From: Linnemannia hyalina
Lineage: Eukaryota; Mortierellomycota; Mortierellomycetes; Mortierellales; Mortierellaceae
Direction of reading: 5' to 3'
DNA: 64,000 nt
Assembly (NCBI GenBank): GCA_019671135.1
Contig: JAHRHY010000006.1
Span: forward strand, 2,294,001-2,358,000
Part shown: piece by piece, positions 37,156 to 47,597 of the stretch
Layout: each line of letters opens with the position of its first letter
Position numbering within the stretch: the first letter of the stretch is position 1
Notes under the pieces: model-generated
What the model was told of the DNA's origin: nothing
Seen by the model: the letters and a program-made list of their open reading frames with translations, nothing else
Databases searched by the model: none
Position numbers and translations under genes: made by a program

Positions 37156-38594
37156 CTACTCCTTCTTCGCAAGCACTTCCTGCCTTAACGCCTCCAACCT
37201 ACCCACAACAACCTCCGCCTGCCCCCTCTCATACTCAACAACCCTCTCAACCTTCAAAAACTCCTGTCCAAGATTCCTCACACAACTTCCATACTTGTAC
37301 CTATAATCCAGTTTCTCCACCGGTTGCTTCAACGCAACATACACGTTCGACTGTGCGCCGTGGTGACCGGTAATGGTTTGGTTGCGTTCACCAAAGAACC
37401 GGACGACGTAGTGGAGGGCTATGCGGAGGAGGACGATCCAGGCGGCCAGGCCACCGATACCGCTGGCTACTACTCCTGGTTGTGTTGAGAGTGAGATGAT
37501 GTGCTTCCTTGGAGTAGTGGTGGTAGGGGTGGTGGGGTTGGATACAAGGACGGACTTGGATGCGGACCGAGTGACTCTCCTGGTAGATGTGCTCACCCCA
37601 CCCGTCTCCGATCCCGAAGAAGCCGCTGATGACGCATCTCCACCTACAGAATGAACAGATGTCACGTCCTCGTCAGAAGAACCAGCCCACTGCTCATTCA
37701 ATCGAATGGCCAGCAGATCCGTGACCCACTTTGAAGACTCGTATGGCTGGACGGCCTCAAGTCCTTGCCAATCATCGATCCTGAAACTGGCCTTCTCAGC
37801 CGTCAATGATCCCGTCCAGATGACTCTTCCTGGTTCTTCCTCCGTCCCGCTCAGTACATCTTCCAATCCTTTGATCTAATTGTTTGTTCGTTTTTTGAGA
37901 GAATATCATGTTTGTTGTCAGTAACCATGATCGTGATTAAACATATTCTTCACAACACAACACAATCCTCCGCTTCCCCCTGTCATCAACTCTTACCATA
38001 AGATAATGCCCAAAGACATTACAAGCCAACACATTCCCAACCCCATCCTCCGTCAGATGCTGCTTCGGCTGCACCAACACATCCGACCTCGTCACAAGAT
38101 CCATGGGGGCCTTAAACATATCCGTCAGAATCTTCCCCCACATCAACCCCACACTCGGCAAGATGCCCGCATTACAGAACAGGAAATCGACTCTGTTATG
38201 CTGGGCCAGGATCCGGGCGTTGAATGCGAGGACGGAGGTTGCGCTGCCGACGTCAACTAGTTCGATTTTGAGTTCTGGGGTGGTGCGAGTTTTGGAGGAG
38301 GAAGAGGAGGAGGAGGAGGTGAAGTGTTGCTGGAGAGAGGTGAGGGCTTCTTGGGCACGGGATTTGTTCCGGCAGGCGAGGATGATGGTAAGGGGAAAAG
38401 GGGATTCGTCGACCAGGCGTTGAATAATCGAGTACCCTACTCCTCTATCAGACCGAAAGAAAGGAAGGACTAATTAGGATTATGTTCAAGGGGTAATGGT
38501 TATTGTATCACTATTAGTTGGTTTGGTAGTGAGGACAGGAGATGCATTACGAGTTGGCGCCTGTGACGATGGCGACTTTGCGTTCAATAGCCAT
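37156..38594 (-). CDS. ERG27: 3-keto-steroid reductase (Erg27-type short-chain dehydrogenase)
   Basis: Reduces the 3-keto group during C-4 demethylation in ergosterol synthesis, in the ER-associated Erg25-Erg26-Erg27-Erg28 complex. Three exons (38551-38594, 37997-38444, 37156-37875) give 403 residues. The NADP-binding motif TGANSGVG is at 11-18, NAG at the usual later position, catalytic Ser187 in the strand VIWTGS, and YESSK with Tyr209 and Lys213. The blocks ILTDMFKAPMDLVTRSD and NVLACNVFGHYLM are typical of Erg27/HSD17B7 rather than of other dehydrogenases. A low-complexity Ser/Thr-rich insertion of about 60 residues (about 222-283) lies between YxxxK and the TQPGVV strand. A hydrophobic stretch (GLAAWIVLLRIALHYVV) may attach it to the membrane. 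Confidence 0.9.
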
Positions 38595-39230
38595 AATGAA
38601 TGAGACTATTAGAAAAAGGGATGTAAAAGCGATCAGAGGATGAAGAACGAAATGAGAAAAGACGAACAAGGGGAAGGAAGGAAAGAAAGAGAGATCAGAT
38701 GCATACCATCTCCGCTTTTAAGGAAGGAGAAGGGTGGGGTGATTATTCCTACACCGAAAATCGTACGATGTCCAAACAATTCCTTGTGTTCTGGTGCTCT
38801 GCAGCCGCACGCAGACATTTGATATTCCATTGGCAGGGGCCAGACTGCCACATGGGAATGCACACTCCATATCGTCTTTGTCGATCAGCCCTGCACTTCA
38901 TACCATTTCAGAACACCAAAAACATTCAACCGATGAGCTTTTTGTCAATAGTTTTTATTGTCGCCAAAAAGAATAGCAAAAAAAAAAGAGAATTGAGAGT
39001 TATTTGTTGTTGGGACTACCTCCAAGGTGTGGGATCCACTTAGTCCCCATTTATGGTGTATGTTGTTGTGATAAGAAAAATTAAAGCCGTCTACGCCAAG
39101 TCTTCCTTCTCGCCTCGCCGCAATAGAACAAAAGGGCGTAAAGCAGGCGGGCGCACTTATCCTTTCTCCCGCGAGATATTTAGAGACCGGCGCCAAAACT
39201 ATCAACAATAAGAAAAACAAGGAGATTTTT
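38595..39230. other. Intergenic: ERG27 upstream / AHA1 downstream
   Basis: Contains the ERG27 promoter and the AHA1 3' end, both read on the minus strand. No gene recognised. Confidence 0.6.
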
Positions 39231-41311
39231 TTATTTTTTAGAAAACCAGAATCCAAGGGCAAAGGCGGTCAATACAGCGAGTCCAGCTCCCGTGTACACT
39301 CCAGCACCAGCACCTCCTCCGGTGGTCCTCTTCTTCTTGCTGTCAGTCCGACGACGACGCTTCTGCTTCTTGTCCGATTGCGATCGTGATTGTTTAGCAT
39401 CATTAGACATGGCAGTGGAAGTAGTGACAAGTCCTACGTACCCGAATGTGCGCTTGATCTCGGCCCAGTAATAGTTGCTCCAGTTCTGGCGGGTGGTATC
39501 CTGCTCTCCGACAGGGACGCCCTCCTGCTTGACCTTGATTGCCGTCGAGTTGGCGTTTTGTGTGATCTCCAACGTCACCGTCGAGTAGTGGCCTATTTGA
39601 GCAAGGGTCAAGTTATATTTGAGTATCATCTTTTTCTTTCTCCTGAATGCAACTGCATACCTTGGCCCCTTCGCTCTTGCAATAAATTAATTGATCAGAC
39701 AAAATAGTTTCACAAGGTGATCAAACAAAGAAGCAAAATAGTCGCGCAAGGTGATCAAAGGTGATCAAAAGTGATCGAACGTACCTGCGGGCCATGAGCT
39801 CTGACGCCAGCTCTGAACAATCTTCTTGTCCTCGACCAACTCCTTGTTCTCTCCCGTGACAGAGCCACCGAACAGGCTGAACGTGGTACCAACCTTGGCC
39901 TCAATCGTCGACTTGTTGCTGCGCGTCCAGATCTGGACCTTGGCCTGGTTCAAAAGTACATCGTAAATGTCATGTGCCGATGCCTGCAACTCCACAGTGT
40001 CCTCCAAGGTAGTAGTGTTGACAGTACCGGGGGCTGCAGCAGGGATAGAGGAAGCAGAGGAAGCAGACCTGGCGCTGGGGGCAGGGGAAGGAGTAGGGGT
40101 GGGAACAGGAGTCGAGGGCTTGGACGCCTCTCCCTCAATCTGTACATCCTTTCCGTGAACTACATTCGAACGGTAATAACAGACATACACCAAAAAGGTA
40201 TTAGTTTCTCTGTTCTTTGTTCTTTGTTATTCGAATCCTTGTTTTCCATCCTTTCATTTTTTTCTTCTTTTCCCGATCGAACGTTGATCGAGTAACCACC
40301 GATCCCTCTTTCTTTCCCTTTCTCGCTACTGTTCTCTCATTTCTTTCGCTTGTTTTCACTTTACATTATCGAGTCCAATGGTATGCCATCCCTTATGATC
40401 CTTGTTCTCCCAAAATATCCTGATCAGATAAATTACCTTTGATAAGGTCGATGGCAAAGACAGACAACTTCTTGCGGAGAAGAGGAGCCAAGGACTTGCG
40501 GATCAAATCCCTAACAGGCTGCTTTGCACTGCTATCGGCATCAATGCTGACATCAAACTACATTAAAATAATACCAACGAATAGTTATTAGTTAACCTGA
40601 GTCTGTCATTGTCCAATTATTCCTGGACCACGTTTTTACAAACAATGAGAGAACGCCATGTCCAATTGTTTCCTAGGGACTTACGACATAGTCATCCTCA
40701 TCGGTATCGTGGGCAACCTCGGGGATTTCGATCTTGCCAGTAACAGCCGTGCCGTCAGCAGTGGTACCTGATATCGAAACAAAAAGGAAAAAGTGCGATT
40801 GGTAAGCGATTCAGGTTCCAATTGTTATTCCTTCCACAAATCATAAAAGGTCAAAGCGGCATCCACTGCAAAACATCATATCTCTTACATACCTTCGAAG
40901 GTCAGGGAGATGGCAACGTCAAAGATAGTAATGATCTTGCCCTTGCGCTGGTTGACATCAACATCGCCAGTGACGGAGGTGACGGCGAGGGTCTTAACGG
41001 AGGCGCCGTTGGCCTCGGTGGTGACGCCGCTCAACTCGGTCTCGAAGTAGGTCTTAGCCCAGTTGATGCAGTTCTTGTCAACCCAGTGCCTATGGGGAAG
41101 TATGTGAAAGTATAGGTGGGTGGTCCGAGGGAGAATGACAAGTTGAGGGATAGTTGAAGAGGAGGAGGGAGGGGGTGGGACAGGAACAAAAGGAGAATCA
41201 TTTAGTCAGCCATGCAAACGCTCAAAAAGTAGATTTCGGTGAAGCCTTAATCAGACAACGAAGAGAGCTGCAGGAGGGTAGACGTTACCAGTTGTTCACG
41301 TTGCGACTCAT
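39231..41311 (-). CDS. AHA1: Hsp90 co-chaperone AHA1 with a C-terminal membrane anchor
   Basis: Stimulates Hsp90 ATPase activity. Six exons (41289-41311, 40893-41089, 40685-40767, 40437-40557, 39785-40159, 39231-39592) close in phase and give 386 residues; exon 1 is a 23-base micro-exon. The N-terminal AHSA1_N domain carries the NxNNWHWVDKNC motif near the start. A Pro/Ser/Ala-rich linker (about 148-185) leads to the C-terminal AHSA1 domain (TTLEDTVELQASAHDIYDVL through YYWAEIKRTFG). Normal Aha1 proteins end there. This one continues about 70 residues: a polar stretch, a strongly basic cluster (about 341-355, with RRRR and KKKR) and a terminal hydrophobic segment (about 362-383) ending SKK, the layout of a tail-anchored protein. 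A candidate 102-base in-frame intron (39340-39441) would remove 34 residues but keep the anchor. Confidence 0.92.
39700..39781. repeat. GTGATCAAA-type repeats in AHA1 intron 5
   Basis: Four GTGATC(A/G)A copies, with a longer duplicated context (AAAATAGT followed by CAAGGTGATCAAA), in the last intron of AHA1. Confidence 0.75.
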
Positions 41312-41526
41312 TGTGGAGGATGTGTGTGTCTGTTGAAAGGAAGTGGAGTGGAGAGAAGTGGAGAGAAGAGAAGAGAAATGAATGGAAAACAATCGATCGA
41401 TCGCAAAAAAAGTGGTTGCTAATCTACTCTTTCGGCCGACAAGTCACGTGCATACCCTTCGCCCATTCAGTGCCGTAGCTGATCTATGGTTCGGGTCCGA
41501 TCATTTTTAATTGGAGGCGTATCATT

Positions 41527-43658
41527 CTATGACGATGAGGCAGTTGAAGGCACGGCCATAAGGGCAAGGTTCTCGAGCGAGGTCTCCTTGTCGACGTAGT
41601 ACACCAACTCGGCGTCATATCCATGCTCCTTCAAGTACCGCACACGACCGATATCCAGCAACCGCTTGCACTGCAGGCCAAGTTTCTCCCGTCCCTGGAA
41701 ATCCAGCGCAATATTCGATCTACAACCACCCAAATCAATTGACAATAGTTAGTGTTTGTACGAAAAATGCATTCATACAGGACTGAGCAAAAAAAAGATA
41801 ATAGTTACCCAAGTTGGTCCAGCTCCTTGTCGGCAACAATGCAATGCTCATCATCACCACCAATAGCCTGCTTTTTTGAAGTCCCCTCCTCATCGGCAGT
41901 CTCTGACTTGGTCTGGGTCTGGTTCACACAAACAGCCCAACTGCTCATACGGGTCAGGTACACGAATTCTTCGGGGCTGATATCGATCTCCTTCAGGAAC
42001 TCCTGGTTGGGGTACATGTAGTGGTGGCAGAGTTGATGGCAGCAGAGAGCAATCAAGATTCCCTTGACAGGCGAAGCCAGTTTGCTGTGACCCGTCTCAC
42101 TTTTTGAATGGCAGAAAAATGACATTAATTAGGAATTTGGTCCGCATTCTGGCAAGTCTCCTCGTGAACCATGACAATGAAAAGTCTTCAAAACTTACGA
42201 TTTCTGGTAGTTGATGAGGCACTTAAGGGTAATATCTGTAGCACCTCCACAGAGATGCTTAGAAACAGCAACAACAGGCTTCTTTTCCACATATTTAGCC
42301 TCCTTGGGTGTTGTCTCTGCCTCCCCCTCGCCATCCTGGGTATCCTTCGTAGTATCGCTAACGGGGGGTTCCCGCTGAGTTGCCGTAACATCTCTCCTCA
42401 ACTCAGGGACCTCTGCCAACACAAGATCCTTGATATCCATAGTATGTCTCTTGACCAACGACTTGATCTCCTCCAGACCCAAAAGGGCACTATCAAACTT
42501 GTTGCGGGGAGGCGTGCGATCCACAAGAACAAATGTCGCCGTTCCATGATCATCCACTGCGATCTTGAGGTAATTTGACAACTCTCCCCGGCCGGCTCCA
42601 AACTCGACGTAGCAGGTTGAGGGGTCGTCCAGCATGTTCAGTCTCTTCATGTTTCCGAGGAGTGAGGCCTGTTGGTGTGCGTGCTTGATGTTCTTGACGA
42701 TTTTTCTATTTTAGCAATTGCGAATGAGAGTGGTATCATCGTTGTGAGCGCCAATGGTCCTGCAAAACGTTTTCCCTGTCGCATTAAACCGCTCATTCGC
42801 CTAGTCACGATCCATGGCAACGTACTTGCGCTCATTCAAGGCAGGGTGGTCAAGAATAACAGTCCTGATATCCGGGACATGCTTGGCATGCAAATCCTGG
42901 ATCTTCTTAATCAGTGCCTCGAGCTGTTCCTGAGTGAGCTCTGCCAACACTTCACTCTTGCCAGTAGTCGATGACTCCAATACTTCAAATCCTGTGGGCT
43001 GCCTCTCAGGTGCAGGCAAAGACAGATTGACATCCAGCGAGAAATGAGCAGAGTTCTCCTTGGGTCTTGCGTTGCATCTGAACAAATGTGCCTTCAAGTC
43101 GTCTTCCCAGGCAGTACTATTTTTGCAGGTAAGGAGTCAATTGATGTTAGTGAACATTGAATCGATAAAAACCGGATAGACCAGACTAATATACGAAGAT
43201 AAGCTTACTGGCTGGGGTCAAAGGGGCATGGGATGCGCTTCCTGGAAGGCTCCTGTCCAGCGGCGTCTGAAGATGATGAGTTAGGGGTTTCGAGCATGGA
43301 GTGTTCTCCACAGAACTTGACGCCCAGCTTTGTTGTCAAACTGCAGTACTTGTTCTTGGAGATCAAAAAGAAGTGGCATTGGCGAGGGCGATTGGGAACA
43401 GGTGGTGGTGGTGCTATTTGATGATGAAAGGGTTGGGCGAGGAAAGGGGGTAGGGTTGTTAGTCCAAATAGTCCATTCGAATCCTGGGATGTCGTTTTTT
43501 ACCAAGTGTATTCCGTGAAGGTAAGTGTGAGCACCTTGCACTTTTTGGCGCTTGGTGCGTCTGCGTTGGTTGAGAACTGGTGGTTCGAGTGTTCCTGCGA
43601 GCGCTTGTGCAACTGCGTCCGTCTGTGTGTTCTCATGCGGCCTCTTGGTGTCAGACAT
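41527..43658 (-). CDS. TRM13: tRNA:m4X modification enzyme TRM13
   Basis: 2'-O-methyltransferase for position 4 of the acceptor stem of certain tRNAs. Six exons (43535-43658, 43209-43413, 42826-43116, 42199-42705, 41809-42099, 41527-41719) give 536 residues. The CCCH zinc finger is visible: Cys54, Cys65, Cys76 and His79 (C-x10-C-x10-C-x2-H). It is followed by the CHHC finger Cys104, His110, His120 and Cys124. The SAM-binding loop reads EFGAGRGELS and the family motif VSKHLCGGATDITLKCL is intact; the C-terminal GYDAELVYYVDKETSLENLAL also fits. Low-complexity acidic residues interrupt the catalytic domain ahead of the KHLCG block. The exon 1 donor (CAAG|GTGCTC) is weak and was chosen for phase; the other junctions are ordinary. 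It is divergent from the next gene with only 189 bp between start codons. Confidence 0.93.
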
Positions 43659-43847
43659 GGTTGAAGTTGAAGGTGATGGAGTGAATGAGCATCGACAAAA
43701 AAAAAAGTTAGTTATGTTTTGAAGTCAATCCGATTGATGCGGTGACTGCGAACCAAAGCGCCACCAAGCCCAATTTACCTCCTGAGTCGTGCCTTTCCTT
43801 TCAAACCTTCACACCTCCTGAACACACTCACATCTCTCACACACACA

Positions 43848-44721
43848 ATGAACAACCGCGCAGGGCCACCGACATCAGGCTCAACAGACAAAACCACAAC
43901 TGGAGCATCTTCACAAGACTCATTCGCATACGAACCCCGACAGAACAATGGACCTGGAGCAAGTGGCGGCGGTAGTGGAGCAGGAGGTGGTGGCTATTAC
44001 ATTCCACCAGCATCAGAATTGACATCATCCAACCATGACCGGGCCTTGGGGGTCATTGATGCCGCTTTTGAAGGGACGGACCGCATGCTTGACGAGAGGG
44101 ACATGAAAGCCTTTGGTAAGGTCCCATCGTGCTATTTGACAAGTCTGCTATTACAGTTAAGCATATCCCTAGGACCTGTAGACATGTACCTAACGACGTG
44201 CAGTTTATTCACAATAGGCGATAACTCGGAGAGTATCTTCCAGGAGCTGATCAAGATCCGCCTGAAGCAATTGGCATTGGCAGCGAAACATATCGAAATT
44301 GAGACTGTGGCAGAGGACGACAAGTCCCTGGCACCAGACGGCAAACTGTTAGACGCAGCCGACAAGGATGAGATTGACCCTCTGCAGTTTGCACGAAAAG
44401 GACAGGAACTGCAGGTCCTCATGTCCAGCGTAAGGGATCAATCAGTTTGTGGTTCTCTTGTGTTGAACTGCTGTATGCGTTGATCAAGTACTGATCTCCT
44501 TCAAATCATTTACCTTCTTCCTTGATAGCTTGAGGATCTTGGTCGCTCAATGTAAGTGTCGACAGCCCGTTATCCTCCTGGATGCCATGGACCAATTGAC
44601 CTCCTTAATAGATGTTAACTAAGGCGCCCCATACTTTTGCACCTATAGGTCCGACTTTCACGAACTCTCAAATTCGACGAACAAGCAACCTTTCTCATCA
44701 ACCAACTTCTCCAGGAAGTAA
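43848..44721 (+). CDS. Small predicted helical/coiled-coil protein, unknown
   Basis: Four exons (43848-44115, 44218-44429, 44529-44551, 44649-44721), closed phases, 191 residues. The first roughly 60 residues are Gly/Ser/Asn-rich and disordered. From about 63 on, helices with heptad-like hydrophobic spacing follow (RALGVIDAAFEGTDRMLDER, SIFQELIKIRLKQLALAAKH). A conserved-looking final block, LEDLGRSMSDFHELSN, is split by a 23-base exon. The size and helical layout resemble small subunits of lysosome-positioning or BLOC/BORC-like complexes, but I do not recognise a family and give no function. It shares a 189-bp divergent promoter with TRM13. Confidence 0.75.
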
Positions 44722-44964
44722 CAGGATACCCCACTCTAGCTCCCGACAACCGCCAATGCTGAATGGATGCTATCAACAACTCGTCCGCTACTTTATTACT
44801 ACAGGACCCATCAAAGTCCTGACGATGGCGAATAGGTGTGCTGGTTGGTGTAGTGTTTTTTTAGTATGGTACAAGAATGGGTACGTGATGGTGTGGTGTG
44901 GTGTGAGAAGTGTGTGCTGAGTTGTGTTCCTGTCAGGGACGGGGGCAGTTGTTGCGGTTCGTGT

Positions 44965-45243
44965 CTACTTGGAACTACTGGGGAACCAGCCCTCTGTCCG
45001 GACTCGTTCAATCTTCCTCGTCGCCAGCTCACGAAGAGTCCACTCCCGAGGGTGATCCCGTTCGTAGAGAAAGTATGCTCCGAAACCACAGGCTAATGAA
45101 AAGACGACATCGCCTCTCCTATAAAATAAAGTAATAATTCGAATGTTGGTCAGTGTTCCTTTGATTGAATACATTGTGGCAAAGTAGTTGCACAGGAGGG
45201 AATTTTACTTTGAGATGAAGTGTGCGTAGCGAATGGGTGCCAT
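44965..45243 (-). CDS. NCE101: NCE101-like small membrane protein
   Basis: Two exons (45209-45243, 44965-45118) encode 62 residues. The pattern MAPIRYAHFISKRGDVVFSL, then a single membrane segment (about 14-31) ending FGAYFLYERDHP and a basic tail, matches the fungal NCE101 family. That family runs Y-A-P-F-L-x-G-K, a membrane helix, Y-Y-x-Y-E-R and a basic tail. Yeast Nce101 was named for a role in non-classical protein export; its biochemical role is unclear. The length equals the family's usual 50-65. The gene is easily missed because exon 1 has only 11 complete codons. It is divergent from the DNA glycosylase gene. Confidence 0.75.
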
Positions 45244-45502
45244 GGTGTTCTATATAAAAAGTAAGGGTAGTGCAATTCAGGGAGATCTGTTCATGAAGTT
45301 TTTCTTTCCTTTTCCAAGCGGCGTGGAGCAGGACCGTGACTGCGATCAATTGACGAGGAAAAGAGGAAAAGAGATGGTGGCAAAGAGCAAACGAGGCTCA
45401 GTTTAAAAGTGAGTTGTTTGACATTTGACTTTTCTTCTCTTCTTTTTTTCTTCTCACGCTCTCTACTCCACGTCTCCGACACGCCAATACCCGTCACCCA
45501 GT

Positions 45503-47198
45503 ATGACTCGATTCACAGACATGGTATCCCAATTCGCCCATGACAAGTCGTCCCGTACCACCAACAACGGCGAAGGCTCCAGCAGCACCGGATCCTCCCC
45601 TTCCTCCAAGAACAGCAGGAAGCGGACCATCATGCCCAAAGACGACGCCAAGGCCGAAGACGCAGCTACGGAACCGTCATTGGCGACGGCGGAACTGTCG
45701 ACTCAGGTCCGAAAGAGTTTGAGACTCAGTTCCATAACCGACGCAGAACTCACATTGGCCACGGGAGGACCCTTTATTTCGCGGACTGTCAGTGCAGACA
45801 GTGTCAAGTCTCGACCCCATCACAAGCGGGCTGCTGTTACTGAAGTCGTCAAGAAGGAAGTCAAGAAGGAAGAGACTACTATCGTTGTAAGTTCATCATT
45901 CTCTCAGTTCACAATCGATGGTCGCTATTGCTTATAAATCGTACTGACATCTTTGTCGCTCTTGTTTTCGACTGTGAAAAAATAGCGTCGTGGGACACAG
46001 GGCAGGAATCAAGGGTACGCAGCACCAGCCACATACGCACACTTGGAATACGTTGCAGACATTATCGACTATGACCTCGATGTTCTCTTTGTTGGCATCA
46101 ACCCAGGTGTCAAGACCAGCCAGCGTGGGCATCACTATTCAGGACCTAACAACCACTTTTGGCCTTGTCTTTCCGACAGTGGTATGTTGATTTGTTCCAT
46201 GATATTCGGGAAGAAATTACTCTGTGGGAATAGTTGCTACAAGGGAATCAATCGACGCTAACGTTGGATTTTTTTTTTATTTCCGCACCGCATTGTTGTA
46301 ACCTCCAGGCCTCCTTCCACCCGGCGTAAGACTGGGTCCTGACGACGACAAATCCCTCCCTGCCTTAACAAACATGGGTCTCACCAACCTTGTCGACCGG
46401 CCCTCGCGAATGGGGAACGAACTCTCCGATGCTGAATGCCGTGCCGCTGCGCCCATCCTCACTGCAAAACTCAAAAAGTACAGGCCCCGGTTTGTCTGTT
46501 TTGTTAGTAAACAGGCTTGGGAAATGTATACGGGAGTTGGGCTAGGATTGCAGACTGCGTGGGTTAGTTGGGATGATACCCCGGAGGATGAGGAGTTGTT
46601 GTGGGGGGCGGATTTAGAGGACAAGAGGAACCCGATTCAAAGACGGATGAATGAGGAGGGGTATCGGTTGGGGCCCTTTTTTGAGGGTGGACCGAGTGCG
46701 GAGAGGTTAGATGAACAATTGAGGAAGGAGGGGGCCCCTTCACCATATTTTAAGCGGGAGGATGGTTCGATGGGGATTAAGGTTGAGTTGAAGGAGGAGG
46801 AGGTTGACAGGAAGGAAGATGTCAAGATGGAGGATGTTGAGGATGTCAAGCCGGTCAAGGCGGAACTAGACGATAAGACCCTGATCAAGAAGGGGCTCGA
46901 CGACGACGATGGGGATAACAAGCAGTATGTCAAAAAGGAGCAAGACGACAAGAACGCGATCAAAACGGAACTCTATCACGATACCAAGCCCTCGTCGTCA
47001 TCCTCGTCCTTAGCGGCCAGACCGACACCAAGGTACAGGGGCGGCGTCCGTGGGAGCCGGATGTTTGTGATGCCTAGCACGAGTGGGCGAGTGACACAGT
47101 ACCGCAAGGAGGACAAGTTGGCCTACTTCCAGCAGTTGGCCGAGTTGGTCCGTCGCGACCGCCAGACCCGTGGCGTCAAAGCACCTTGGGAGCAATGA
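45503..47198 (+). CDS. G/T(U)-mismatch DNA glycosylase, TDG/MUG family
   Basis: Removes T or U (and related lesions) from mispairs with G in base excision repair. Three exons (45503-45886, 45986-46181, 46309-47198) give 489 residues. The catalytic motif GINPG is at 165-169, with Asn167 in the active-site position. GHHYSGPNNHFWPCL, the GLTNLVDRPSR block and VMPSTSGR (447-454, the insertion-loop motif) are all TDG hallmarks. Between the core and VMPSTSGR lies an acidic, Lys-rich insertion (about 275-440). It holds five SUMO-consensus tetrapeptides: IKVE 350, VKME 365, VKAE 376, VKKE 401 and IKTE 411. Two more VKKE (116, 120) precede the core. The disordered N-terminus is Ser/Lys-rich. Animal TDG is regulated by SUMO; this protein appears to exaggerate that feature. 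Confidence 0.93.
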
Positions 47199-47597
47199 TC
47201 ATTGGGTTGTTAGTTAGTGCCTTTCTGAACAGACGAAGGAGAAATGTGGAAGGAGCAGCAGTGAGGTATAGAAAGTAGACCAGGCACTATTTTTGTCAGG
47301 GGAAAGTAATAAGGGATCTAGCATTGCCACAAAGTTCGAGACCCATTCATGCTGAGCCTCTGGTTGTGTTTCTCCCATCCAAGAGTCGGTGCTAAAAATG
47401 AAGAATGTACCGGTGCTTTTTTCTTTATTTATGGACCTCAAAACAAAAGGATATGAATCACTGAAAACGAAGGCTGGTTGATATATATGTACAAGGACTG
47501 TGTGGTTCATCCCTCTCCCTCAAAACAAACAAATAAAGAGAATCAAAAACAACTAGAATCTAGTGAGGTATCGGGAAATTCCTTCGGAGGAAAGGAC
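47199..47597. other. Convergent 3' intergenic region
   Basis: 3' ends of the glycosylase gene (plus) and the small gene at 47598 (minus). No gene seen. An AAGTTCGAGACCC phrase near 47334 resembles a tRNA B box, but no cloverleaf can be built around it. Confidence 0.6.

Noticed and set aside
39231..39592. The AHA1 C-terminal extension as a frameshift artefact
   Set aside because: The extension is in the same frame as the conserved domain, has coherent composition (basic patch then a single hydrophobic segment) and ends at a natural stop, so I keep it as coding.
41161..41185. G-rich run in AHA1 intron 1 as a second G-quadruplex
   Set aside because: It has only three clear G3 runs; the fourth would have to be taken from a single G5 run.
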